NCBI GenBank assembly: GCA_905215105.1
Contig: CAJMOI010000103.1
Span: 1-7,028, forward strand
DNA length: 7,028 nucleotides
From: an uncultured bacterium
GTDB lineage: Bacteria; Bacillota; Clostridia; Oscillospirales; Acutalibacteraceae
Reading direction: 5' to 3'
A model generated the notes under the pieces. That model ran no database searches, was not told the DNA's origin, and saw nothing but the letters and a program-made list of their open reading frames with translations. The position numbers and the translations under genes are program-made. Positions 1 to 6,717 of this stretch are shown here, one piece after another (positions within the stretch are counted from its first letter, which is position 1; each line of letters begins with the position of its first letter).

Positions 1-761
1 CGAAAGTCGGAAACCGCCCAGCCTCTCTCCCCTTTTGCACAGAAAAGCAATCCCTCTGCCAGATCGTCCAGACAGTCCGCGTCCCGGCGCAGGGTTTCTG
101 CTGTTCGAGCCAGCAGGCGCTCCGTTTCCGGCTGTATGCTGCACAAAAGCGGAAGCACCTGATGACGCAGCCGGTTACGGGTATAGTCCAGACAGGCGTT
201 GGTGCTGTCCGTCCGCCACGGAATTTCGTTTTCCCGGCAATAAGCTTCGATTTCCTCCCGACTGAGGAGCAGCACCGGGCGAATAATGTTCCCCCGTACC
301 GGCGCAATCCCCGACAGCCCCCGGGCACCGGCTCCTTGCAGCAAATGCAGCAGCACTGTTTCCGCCTGATCGCTGCGGGTGTGAGCTGTGGCAATCCGAT
401 CGTTATCCCCTGAAAGCAAACTTTCCAGAAACTCATACCGGAGCCGCCTGCCGCAGGCTTCCAGCCCTTCCCCGGAACGCGCTGCCTCTTCCGGGACATT
501 GACCTGCAAAACCCGCAGTTCAATTCCCTGTTCGCTGCACCACTCCCGGACAAACGCTTCATCTTCGTCGGCCTCTGCCCCGCGAATCCCATGATTCACA
601 TGGGCACAGAGAATTCTTTCCCTAGGAAACAGGGACAACAGCAGATGAATCATGGCCATGGAATCTGCGCCGCCGGAAAGAGCTGCAATCACTCTCCCCT
701 CCCAGGGAACCATCCGGTTTTGCTCCATCCATCGCTGCACCTGCTCCCGTGTCTTACTCAT
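1..761 (-). CDS. tilS: tRNA(Ile)-lysidine synthase TilS, N-terminal part (runs off the window)
   Basis: TilS uses ATP and lysine to convert the wobble cytidine of tRNA-Ile(CAU) to lysidine in the cytoplasm, so that the tRNA reads AUA and is charged with isoleucine. The 253 residues present show the N-type ATP pyrophosphatase fold: the PP-loop SGGADS at residues 29-34, HVNHGIRG at 54-61, a TAHTRSDQAETVLLHLL block at about 125-141 followed by GARGLSGI, RPVLLLSREEIEAYC at 161-175, and DSTNACLDYTRNRLRH at 185-200. These are typical TilS signatures. The reading frame is open to base 1, so the C-terminal tRNA-binding domains of a protein usually 430-480 residues long lie outside the window. The ATG at 761 lies inside the end of dnaB (ATGAGTAA, 8-base overlap), and AGGAG at 772-776 sits 10 bases upstream, so translation is probably coupled to dnaB. 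The truncation is a window-edge effect; I see no frameshift. Confidence 0.95.
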   Translation of the reverse strand, partial: MSKTREQVQRWMEQNRMVPWEGRVIAALSGGADSMAMIHLLLSLFPRERILCAHVNHGIRGAEADEDEAFVREWCSEQGIELRVLQVNVPEEAARSGEGLEACGRRLRYEFLESLLSGDNDRIATAHTRSDQAETVLLHLLQGAGARGLSGIAPVRGNIIRPVLLLSREEIEAYCRENEIPWRTDSTNACLDYTRNRLRHQVLPLLCSIQPETERLLARTAETLRRDADCLDDLAEGLLFCAKGERGWAVSDF

Positions 762-2139
762 GCCGGAACAGCTCCTGAGACGTAAAGCGCATAAACTCGC
801 CCTGCCAATGGAGGGGAACCGTCTTGATTTCGCCGTGACGGTTTTTGGCCACGATACACTCGCCGCTGTTCATGTCCTCGTCCTCTTTCGGTGCGTCCGC
901 GTCATTCTGGTAATAGTTTTCACGGTACAGGAACAAAACAATGTCGGCGTCCTGTTCGATAGAGCCGGAATCACGCAGGTCGGAAAGTACCGGACGGTGT
1001 TCCGTACGTTTTTCACTGCCGCGGGCCAGCTGGGACAGGGCAATGACGGGAATATTCAGTTCCTTTGCCATGATTTTCAGGTTTCGGGTAATTTCCGAAA
1101 TTTCCTGCACACGGTTATCAATCCGCTTGGCGCTGTTCATCAGCTGCAAATAGTCGATAATCACCAAGTCCACATTTTTCAGCCGGCGAATCTTGGCTTT
1201 CATTTCTGGGACGGTAATACTGGAATTATCGTCCAGATAAATGGACGCTTTGGAAAGAATATCTCCGCCCTCAATCAGCCGGGCCCATTCGCCGTCGTTG
1301 AGCTCACCGGTGCGCAGCTTGGTGCCGGACACCAGCGATTCGGTGGAAAGCAAACGGGAAGCCAGCTGTTCCCGCGCCATTTCCAACGAGAAAAAGGCAA
1401 CCCGCTTTTGAGCGGTGACCGCCGCATGACGGGCAATATTCAGGGCGAAGCTGGTTTTACCCATACCGGGACGAGCGGCAAGAATAATCAGGTCGGAGCG
1501 GTTCAAGCCGGTAATGGTGTCATCCAGCTCCCGGATACCGGTGGGAATACCCTTGTATAAATCCCGGTCCGGAGAATTCAGCCGGTCCAGCCGGTCAAAG
1601 GTTTCAATAATGACCTCGTTCAGCGGCTGAAGCCCCTGCATATTTTTGCCCCGTCGAATATCGAATATGCGCTGCTCCGCAGAATCCAGCAGCGTGGAGG
1701 CATCCGCCGCACCCTGACTGGCATCCTCCAGAATTTCCCGGGCCGCCAGAATCAACGTCCGGACATCATATTTGTCCCGGACAATTTTGGCATAGGACTC
1801 CACATTGGAGATGGAGGGGACAATCTGGGCCAGCTGCATCAGATACACTTTACCGGTGGATTCATCAAAAGAGTCGTTCTGCTTGAGCTGTTCCAGCACC
1901 GTGACAAAATCCACCGGACGGCCGGTGGTGAACAGATCCAGCATCACTTCATAGATCAGCGCATTATTGACCTGATAAAAATAGTCTGGCCGGGGCAGAA
2001 ATTCCGTCACCCGATCCAGACAGGAGGAATCCAGCAGGATTGCACCCAATACAGACTGTTCCGCCTCCGGACTGAAAGGCATATACAGAACCGAAGACCC
2101 CTGTGTATTCAGCTGGTTCGTATTGTTATTTTCCGCCAT
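754..2139 (-). CDS. dnaB: Replicative DNA helicase DnaB (DnaC in Bacillus naming)
   Basis: DnaB is the hexameric 5'-to-3' helicase that unwinds DNA ahead of the replication fork and recruits primase. The 461-residue product is full length for the family. The N-terminal primase-interacting domain spans about residues 18-120 (it begins MPFSPEAEQSVLGAILLD), followed by a linker with DSAEQRIFDIRR at about 152-163. The RecA-like ATPase has Walker A RPGMGKTS at 223-230, SLEMAREQLASR at 251-262, Walker B VIIDYLQL at 326-333, SQLARGSEKR at 369-378, and LSDLRDSGSIEQDADIVLFLYR at 385-406. No intein interrupts it. The frame is open upstream to an ATG at 2241, but that extension would run through the rplI stop and the terminator hairpin. 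The ATG at 2139 has AAGGAG at 2150-2155, 10 bases away, and gives a normal N-terminus. It follows rplI by 85 bases, an unusually wide gap for this operon, and its TAA overlaps the tilS start. Confidence 0.97.
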   Translation of the reverse strand: MAENNNTNQLNTQGSSVLYMPFSPEAEQSVLGAILLDSSCLDRVTEFLPRPDYFYQVNNALIYEVMLDLFTTGRPVDFVTVLEQLKQNDSFDESTGKVYLMQLAQIVPSISNVESYAKIVRDKYDVRTLILAAREILEDASQGAADASTLLDSAEQRIFDIRRGKNMQGLQPLNEVIIETFDRLDRLNSPDRDLYKGIPTGIRELDDTITGLNRSDLIILAARPGMGKTSFALNIARHAAVTAQKRVAFFSLEMAREQLASRLLSTESLVSGTKLRTGELNDGEWARLIEGGDILSKASIYLDDNSSITVPEMKAKIRRLKNVDLVIIDYLQLMNSAKRIDNRVQEISEITRNLKIMAKELNIPVIALSQLARGSEKRTEHRPVLSDLRDSGSIEQDADIVLFLYRENYYQNDADAPKEDEDMNSGECIVAKNRHGEIKTVPLHWQGEFMRFTSQELFRHE

Positions 2140-2167
2140 ATGCTGCCCACTCCTTTCCCTGTTTGTC

Positions 2168-2224
2168 CAGAACCGGAAAAAACCTGACAGCAGGACGCCG
2201 TCAGGCTTTTCGCAGAACCGGAAA
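2168..2224. repeat. 12-base direct repeat flanking the rplI-dnaB terminator
   Basis: The sequence CAGAACCGGAAA (plus strand) occurs perfectly at 2168-2179 and again at 2213-2224, 45 bases apart. The right copy abuts the rplI stop codon (TAA read from 2227 to 2225). The left copy overlaps the A-run that encodes the terminator U-tract. The terminator stem-loop lies between them. The arrangement fits a local duplication or an inserted hairpin with a target-site-like duplication, but chance or shared function (for example a protein site) is not excluded. Confidence 0.75.
2177..2210 (-). terminator. Intrinsic terminator between rplI and dnaB
   Basis: Read on the minus strand, CCTGACGGC (2205-2197) pairs with GCTGTCAGG (2191-2183) as a 9-pair stem with one G-U pair and a 5-base loop, followed directly by six T residues (2182-2177). 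A run of four A residues (2210-2207) on the 5' side could extend the stem through the U-tract, giving a hairpin that is A-flanked and U-flanked and so might also work on the opposite strand. It lies 20 bases after the rplI stop and 44 bases before the dnaB ATG. Since no convincing separate promoter is visible before dnaB, it most likely acts as a partial terminator that reduces dnaB-tilS transcription relative to rplI. Termination efficiency is not knowable from sequence alone. Confidence 0.85.
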
Positions 2225-2674
2225 TTATTCCTTTTCGCCAACCATTACAAACATCTTTGCGGAAATGCCGGCATAGAGTTTGATCTCGCAGGCATAAGAA
2301 CCAAATGCCTTGATATCGCCGTCCACAACGATTTTCCGCTTGTCAATGTCCACCTTGAACTGCTCTTTCAGCGCTTCCGCAATTTCCTTTGCGGTGACAG
2401 AACCGAAAAGACGTCCGCCCTGTCCGGCCTTTGCCGTCATTTTCACGGTCTTGCCTTCCAGAATGGCCGCTGCCTTCTGGGCAGCTTCCGTTTCGGTTTT
2501 AATCTTATAGGCCTTGGCTTCCTCGGCGTTTTTCAGCTCATTCATTGCCTGAGCATTAGCCTCTTTTGCCAGCTTCTTGGGGAACAGGAAGTTCCGGGCA
2601 TAGCCGTCGGAAACATTCACCAGTTCGCCCTTTTTGCCGCTTCCCTTTACGTCTGCAAGCAGTACTACTTTCAT
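2225..2674 (-). CDS. rplI: 50S ribosomal protein bL9
   Basis: bL9 binds 23S rRNA near the base of the L1 stalk and reaches outward from the large subunit; it is linked to frame maintenance and ribosome spacing. The 149-residue product has the usual length and two-domain layout. The N-terminal rRNA-binding domain (1 to about 40) carries the family signature GSGKKGELVNVSDGYARNFL at 11-30 followed by FPKKLA. A long charged helix runs over about 41-74, and the C-terminal domain opens with GGRLFGSVTAKEIAEAL at 86-102. The ATG at 2674 is preceded by GGAGG at 2683-2687 with 8 bases between; the in-frame ATG five codons further out (2689) lies upstream of and reads through this Shine-Dalgarno site, so it is not the start. 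It lies 41 bases after gdpP. The gdpP-rplI-dnaB order is well known in Firmicutes. Confidence 0.97.
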   Translation of the reverse strand: MKVVLLADVKGSGKKGELVNVSDGYARNFLFPKKLAKEANAQAMNELKNAEEAKAYKIKTETEAAQKAAAILEGKTVKMTAKAGQGGRLFGSVTAKEIAEALKEQFKVDIDKRKIVVDGDIKAFGSYACEIKLYAGISAKMFVMVGEKE

Positions 2675-2715
2675 AAGAAATCCCTCCAAATATCAGTGTC
2701 AGTTGGGACAGCCGG

Positions 2716-4665
2716 TTATGTGGTGCCGTGCTGTGTTGCCGACTCCAGCTGTTCGTTGAGTACCGAAATCAGCTTTTGCCGGGCGTCCCGAAGGTTGGAA
2801 TTTGCCAGCTGCGCACCGGCCATGGTTAAATGACCGCCGCCGCCCAGAGCCTCCATGAGAATCTGCACGTTCACGTCTCCCAGTGAACGGGCGGAAATAC
2901 TCACGGTGCTGCCTGTCTGGAACAGCACAAAGGAGGCGGTAACCCCCTGTATAGACAGCAGTTCATCGGCCGCCTGTGCCGACGCCACCCGGATATCCGG
3001 AATATTTTCGGCAGAGCAGGCAATGGCGCAGTTGTTGTATATCTCCGCGCTGGAAACCAGCTGGGATTTTGCCTTATAGGTGTCGATGCTGTTGGAAAAC
3101 AGCCGCTTGACTTCCACCGTATCGGCGCCGCGGCGGCGGAGATAGGCGGAGGCTTCAAAGGTACGGACACCGGTTTTCAGCACAAAGCTCTTAGTATCCA
3201 GCATAATACCGGCCATCAGAGCTTCCGCTTCCATGCGGCTCAGACAGTTGCCGCTGATATATTGTACCAGTTCTGCCACCATTTCGGAAGCAGAGCTGGC
3301 ATATGGTTCATGATAAAATACAATGGCGTTGTCAATATGCTTCACCATCATCCGGTGGTGGTCAATTACCACTACCCGGGAAACCTGGCGCAGCAGATCC
3401 GGGCTTTCCACAAAGGACGGAGAGTGGGTATCCACCACAATGAGCAGGGTTTTTCCGGTAATCATGGGCATAGCTTCCCAGGGTTCGATAAAGATCCGGC
3501 GATCCTGGGTCACTTTCTCCATGCTGGTAATGATCTGTTTTGCCAAAGACTGTTCCCGGTCAATGACAATGTAGGCTTCGTGCCCCAGCCCTTTGGCAAC
3601 GGCGCTCCACATACCCACAGCGGAACCAACAGAATCCAGATCGCTGAATTTATGTCCCATAATCAGCACCACATCGCTGGCATTCACATGGTCAGAAAGG
3701 GTAGCGGCGATAACACGGGTACGAACCTTGTCCCGCTTTTCCACGCCCTTGGAGAGTCCGCCGAAGAACTCATATGTATCGTCCTTCTGCTTGACGGCTA
3801 CCTGATCTCCGCCGCGGCCCAGTGCCATATCCAGCGCCTGACGGGCCCAATGCTCGCTCTCTTCCAAAGAAGATGCGCCGCGCCCCACGCCGATGGAAAC
3901 CGTCGCCCGACGGCCTTCATTGGTCTTGATCTCCCGGACCTTGTCCAGAATTTCAAAACGCTTTTCCTTGGCCGCCACAATATGGGCTTCGTCGGTCATC
4001 ATAAAGAACCGACTTCCCGAAACCTTTTTCAAAAAGCCGCCCATTTCCTGTGCCCAATGGGACAATACGCTCTCCACCTCGGAAGAAATCCGGGCCAGCT
4101 CTTCCCGGTTATCGAACGAAATACTGGCCACTACCGGCCGTTTTTCATTATAACGGCGATTGATATCCTTATAATAAGTATCGTCGATGAAATACAGCAC
4201 ATATCCCCGGAAGGTTTTCACTGCATGAACGGTATACTCTTTTTCCTGAATAGTAATATCCGTTCCCTTGTCTGCCGCAACCTGATGAAGGGTCTTCGGA
4301 TAAATAAAGCGAAGTACATTGTCTCCCCGGACATCCTTGCGCCCACTGACCGCCTGTAAAAAGGCCTCATTTGCCCAGACCAGATCCCCTTCCTCGGCGA
4401 CGGCCGCCACCGGTATGGAGAACTTCTCCAGTGCGTCATAGTCCTGAGCAGTCAGCACGTTTTTTGCGGCCCGGACAGCACTTCCAATATGCGCTTTAAA
4501 GCGATTTTCCCCCAGGATTACCGCCACACAGGCAGCAACCGCCACAGCAGCCTCTACGACAAATGCCACAGGGCTCCAAAACAGGCTGATTGCCGCCATA
4601 CAGAGCATAGCGGCCGCCAGCACATAATATACAGGGGATGAGATCCAGATTCTGCGACGTTTCAA
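2716..4665 (-). CDS. gdpP: Cyclic-di-AMP phosphodiesterase GdpP (DHH/DHHA1 family, membrane-bound)
   Basis: GdpP hydrolyses c-di-AMP to pApA and so tunes potassium, osmotic and cell-wall physiology. The 649-residue product is close to Bacillus GdpP/YybT (659). Two membrane segments lie at about residues 13-29 and 32-51, a PAS-like domain at about 78-163, and a GGDEF-like domain at about 173-298 whose signature is degenerate (GSRFF at 217-221 where GGDEF is expected). The DHH domain is intact: GHKFSDLD with H338, D342 and D344; D412 in VVDTHS; DHH at 435-437; D490 in LDTKSF. DHHA1 carries GGGGH at 608-612. There is no ATG start. Two in-frame TTG codons compete: AAGGAG (4675-4680) is 9 bases from the TTG at 4665 but only 3 from the TTG at 4671, so 4665 is preferred; the other adds two residues. 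It starts 39 bases after rnj. A short inverted repeat (TCCGG 4684-4688, CCGGA 4699-4703) precedes the Shine-Dalgarno site and might modulate translation. Confidence 0.94.
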   Translation of the reverse strand: MKRRRIWISSPVYYVLAAAMLCMAAISLFWSPVAFVVEAAVAVAACVAVILGENRFKAHIGSAVRAAKNVLTAQDYDALEKFSIPVAAVAEEGDLVWANEAFLQAVSGRKDVRGDNVLRFIYPKTLHQVAADKGTDITIQEKEYTVHAVKTFRGYVLYFIDDTYYKDINRRYNEKRPVVASISFDNREELARISSEVESVLSHWAQEMGGFLKKVSGSRFFMMTDEAHIVAAKEKRFEILDKVREIKTNEGRRATVSIGVGRGASSLEESEHWARQALDMALGRGGDQVAVKQKDDTYEFFGGLSKGVEKRDKVRTRVIAATLSDHVNASDVVLIMGHKFSDLDSVGSAVGMWSAVAKGLGHEAYIVIDREQSLAKQIITSMEKVTQDRRIFIEPWEAMPMITGKTLLIVVDTHSPSFVESPDLLRQVSRVVVIDHHRMMVKHIDNAIVFYHEPYASSASEMVAELVQYISGNCLSRMEAEALMAGIMLDTKSFVLKTGVRTFEASAYLRRRGADTVEVKRLFSNSIDTYKAKSQLVSSAEIYNNCAIACSAENIPDIRVASAQAADELLSIQGVTASFVLFQTGSTVSISARSLGDVNVQILMEALGGGGHLTMAGAQLANSNLRDARQKLISVLNEQLESATQHGTT

Positions 4666-4680
4666 TTCCAACGACTCCTT
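4666..4680 (-). promoter_or_regulatory. Shine-Dalgarno site that decides the gdpP TTG start
   Basis: AAGGAG is read from 4680 to 4675. It leaves 9 bases to the TTG at 4665 and 3 bases to the TTG at 4671. The first spacing is normal for initiation and the second is too tight, so gdpP most likely starts with TTG at 4665. Use of TTG may keep synthesis of this membrane enzyme low. Confidence 0.7.
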
Positions 4681-4704
4681 CTATCCGGCATAGTCAGCCC
4701 GGAC

Positions 4705-6621
4705 TTACACCTCCATGATAATGGGAAGAATCATGGGGCTTCTGCGGGTACGCTCATACAGCAGACGGGAAAGTCCATCCTTGATGCGGGTCTTAAGAGT
4801 TCCCCAGTCATGCACATCGTTTTCCGCGCTGCTTTCCAGAATGGAATACACCAGCTTTCGGGCTTCTTCCATCAAAGGCTCGGATTCCCGGACATAAACA
4901 AATCCGCGGGAAACCACATCCGGACCGGAAATCACCTTTCCGCTTCCGGCTGCGATGGTGCAGACCACCACAATCAGGCCGTCTTCGCCCAGATGCTTGC
5001 GGTCCCGCAGCACAATGCTGCCCACATCGCCTACACCCAGACCGTCTACCATTACCCGACCGGCGGGAACCGGCGGCAAAGCCTTCATATAATTCTCATT
5101 CAGCTCGACACAGCTTCCTACATCGCCGATGAAAATATTCTTTCGGTCCATTCCCATGGCAAGCGCCAGATTTGCGTGCTTGCGCAGATGCTTCTGCTCA
5201 CCGTGTACCGGGATAAAATATTTGGGACGGACAATGCCCTGCATCAGCTTCAGCTCTTCCTGACAGGCGTGGCCGGACACATGGACTTCATACATGGACT
5301 CATACACCACGCTGCATCCGCGCTTGAGCAGTTCATCCACCACAGTGCCCACCATTTTCTCGTTGCCGGGAATGGGACGGGCGGAAATAATAATGGTATC
5401 CCCCGGGCCTACTTCCACCTTCCGGTGATCGGCAAAGGCCATCCGGGTCAGGGCAGACATGGGTTCACCCTGGCTGCCGGTGGTAACCAGCACAATCTGT
5501 TCCTTGGGATAGCGGTTAATCAAATCAATATCAATGAGCACACCGTCAGGAATTTCCAGATATCCCAGCTCCACGGCAATACCCATCACATTGAGCATAC
5601 TGCGGCCGGACAGCGCCACTTTGCGGCCATACTTCACCGCACAGTTGATGATCTGCTGTACGCGGCTGATGTTGGAAGCAAAGGTGGCAATAATCAGCCG
5701 GTCCTTCTCCGCCTGTTTGAACAGGTTATCGAAGGACGCAAAAACTTTCTGCTCCGTCTGGGTATAGCCGGGACGCTCCGCGTTGGTGGAATCGGCCATC
5801 AGGGCCAGCACGCCCTCTTTGCCCAGCTCTGCAAAACGGCCCAGATCAATCATACCGCCCTGCGTGGGGGTACAATCGATTTTAAAGTCGCCGGTGTGTA
5901 CCACCGTACCTGCCGGGCTGTGAATGGCAAAGCCCACTGCATCGGAAATCGAGTGGTTGACGTGAATAAATTCCACACTCATGCAGCCCATTTTCACAGT
6001 CTGGCCCGGATGGGTCACCTGCAAATGGACTTTGTTCTGCAATCCGTGCTCTTTCAGTTTTCCTTCTACCAGTCCCAGCGTCAGCGCAGTTCCGTAGATG
6101 GGAAGGTTAATTTTCTTCAAAAGATAGGGCAGGGCGCCGATGTGGTCCTCGTGACCGTGGGTCAGCACAATACCCCGGATTTTGTCTGCATTCCGCTCTG
6201 CAAAGGTGAAATCCGGCAGCACCAGATCAATGCCCAGCATATCATCTGTAGGAAACGCCAGTCCGCAGTCCACAATGACCATGTCGTTTCCGCATTCAAA
6301 CAATGTAAAGTTTTTTCCGATCTCATTGAGTCCACCCAGAAAATACACCTTCATGGAAGGCTTCTGGGATACCTGGCGGTTTTTCCCTTTTCTGGATACC
6401 GTCTTTCTGCTCTGCTTTGTTCCGTCCGTTTTTTTGCCGCGTACCGGCTTTTCTCCGGCGCTCTGTTCCTCTGCAGCAGGGGCAGCCTTCGTCTTCTTGG
6501 GCGGAAGCACCCGCTGATACAGGGGCATATCCACCGGTTTTGCCGATTTTCCCGTGGATCTGGGCCGACGAACCTTCTTCTCTGCTGTTTCTTCAACGGC
6601 ATTCGTATTCTTTTTTACCAC
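4705..6621 (-). CDS. rnj: Ribonuclease J with a long basic N-terminal extension
   Basis: RNase J is a 5'-to-3' exoribonuclease and endoribonuclease of the metallo-beta-lactamase/beta-CASP family, central to mRNA decay and rRNA maturation in bacteria lacking RNase E. The 638-residue product aligns by eye to RNase J from residue 90 (MKVYFLGGLNEIGKN). Zinc ligands are visible: HGHEDH at 155-160, H223 in VNHS, D245 in HTGDFKID, and H473 in PVHGE. The beta-CASP region shows SNISR at 316-320, SGRSM at 338-342, TGSQGEP at 381-387 and SGHA at 449-452. The C-terminal domain has SRGFVYVRE at 571-579 and ends RSPMILPIIMEV. Residues 1-89 are extra compared with the 555-residue Bacillus enzymes: low in complexity with 25 Lys/Arg against 8 Asp/Glu. 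The start is the GTG at 6621, 7 bases after GGAGG (6629-6633); the frame stays open to an ATG at 6741 but that one lacks a ribosome site. First gene of the operon, 39 bases before gdpP. Confidence 0.96.
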   Translation of the reverse strand: MVKKNTNAVEETAEKKVRRPRSTGKSAKPVDMPLYQRVLPPKKTKAAPAAEEQSAGEKPVRGKKTDGTKQSRKTVSRKGKNRQVSQKPSMKVYFLGGLNEIGKNFTLFECGNDMVIVDCGLAFPTDDMLGIDLVLPDFTFAERNADKIRGIVLTHGHEDHIGALPYLLKKINLPIYGTALTLGLVEGKLKEHGLQNKVHLQVTHPGQTVKMGCMSVEFIHVNHSISDAVGFAIHSPAGTVVHTGDFKIDCTPTQGGMIDLGRFAELGKEGVLALMADSTNAERPGYTQTEQKVFASFDNLFKQAEKDRLIIATFASNISRVQQIINCAVKYGRKVALSGRSMLNVMGIAVELGYLEIPDGVLIDIDLINRYPKEQIVLVTTGSQGEPMSALTRMAFADHRKVEVGPGDTIIISARPIPGNEKMVGTVVDELLKRGCSVVYESMYEVHVSGHACQEELKLMQGIVRPKYFIPVHGEQKHLRKHANLALAMGMDRKNIFIGDVGSCVELNENYMKALPPVPAGRVMVDGLGVGDVGSIVLRDRKHLGEDGLIVVVCTIAAGSGKVISGPDVVSRGFVYVRESEPLMEEARKLVYSILESSAENDVHDWGTLKTRIKDGLSRLLYERTRRSPMILPIIMEV

Positions 6622-6633
6622 GCAATAACCTCC
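6619..6633 (-). promoter_or_regulatory. Shine-Dalgarno site and GTG start of RNase J
   Basis: GGAGG is read from 6633 to 6629, leaving 7 bases to the GTG at 6621-6619. This is the best ribosome site in the region and sets the RNase J start at GTG, 40 codons inside the longest open frame. The next codons (GTA AAA AAG) begin the basic extension. Confidence 0.85.
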
Positions 6634-6654
6634 AATTTGGACAAGCAGATGTGA

Positions 6655-6678
6655 TCTCTCCGCAACGGGCGGCAGAGA
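6655..6678 (-). other. Stable hairpin upstream of the RNase J ribosome site
   Basis: On the minus strand TCTCT (6678-6674), one unpaired G (6673) and CCGC (6672-6669) pair with GCGG (6663-6660) and AGAGA (6659-6655) around a 5-base loop, giving nine pairs with a single bulge. It ends 21 bases before GGAGG (6633-6629). No U-tract follows, so it is not a terminator. It could protect the mRNA 5' region or form a site for RNase or protein binding; this is inference. Confidence 0.5.
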
Positions 6679-6717
6679 CTGCGTTTTGATCCGCTGTCGA
6701 TATGATATATAACAAAA

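Noticed and set aside
652..1560. A 302-codon open frame on the plus strand opposite dnaB and tilS
   Set aside because: Spans two real genes on the other strand, has no recognisable motif, and is explained by shadow codon bias.
2140..2241. N-terminal extension of DnaB to the ATG at 2241
   Set aside because: It would translate through the terminator hairpin and overlap rplI; AAGGAG is correctly spaced for the ATG at 2139, and the family N-terminus starts there.
2228..2300. Possible extra promoter before dnaB (TTGTAA with 17 bases to TAATTT)
   Set aside because: The -10 match is only three of six and it lies in the coding end of rplI; too weak to support, and it would also be upstream of the terminator.
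3262..4359. A 365-codon open frame on the plus strand opposite gdpP
   Set aside because: Antisense shadow of gdpP with no domain and no ribosome site; the minus-strand frame has all DHH motifs.
4810..6654. A 614-codon open frame on the plus strand opposite RNase J
   Set aside because: It lies antisense to a gene with intact family motifs, starts without a ribosome site, and its product is rich in His, Gln and Phe with no recognisable domain. Codon bias of the real gene explains the missing stops.
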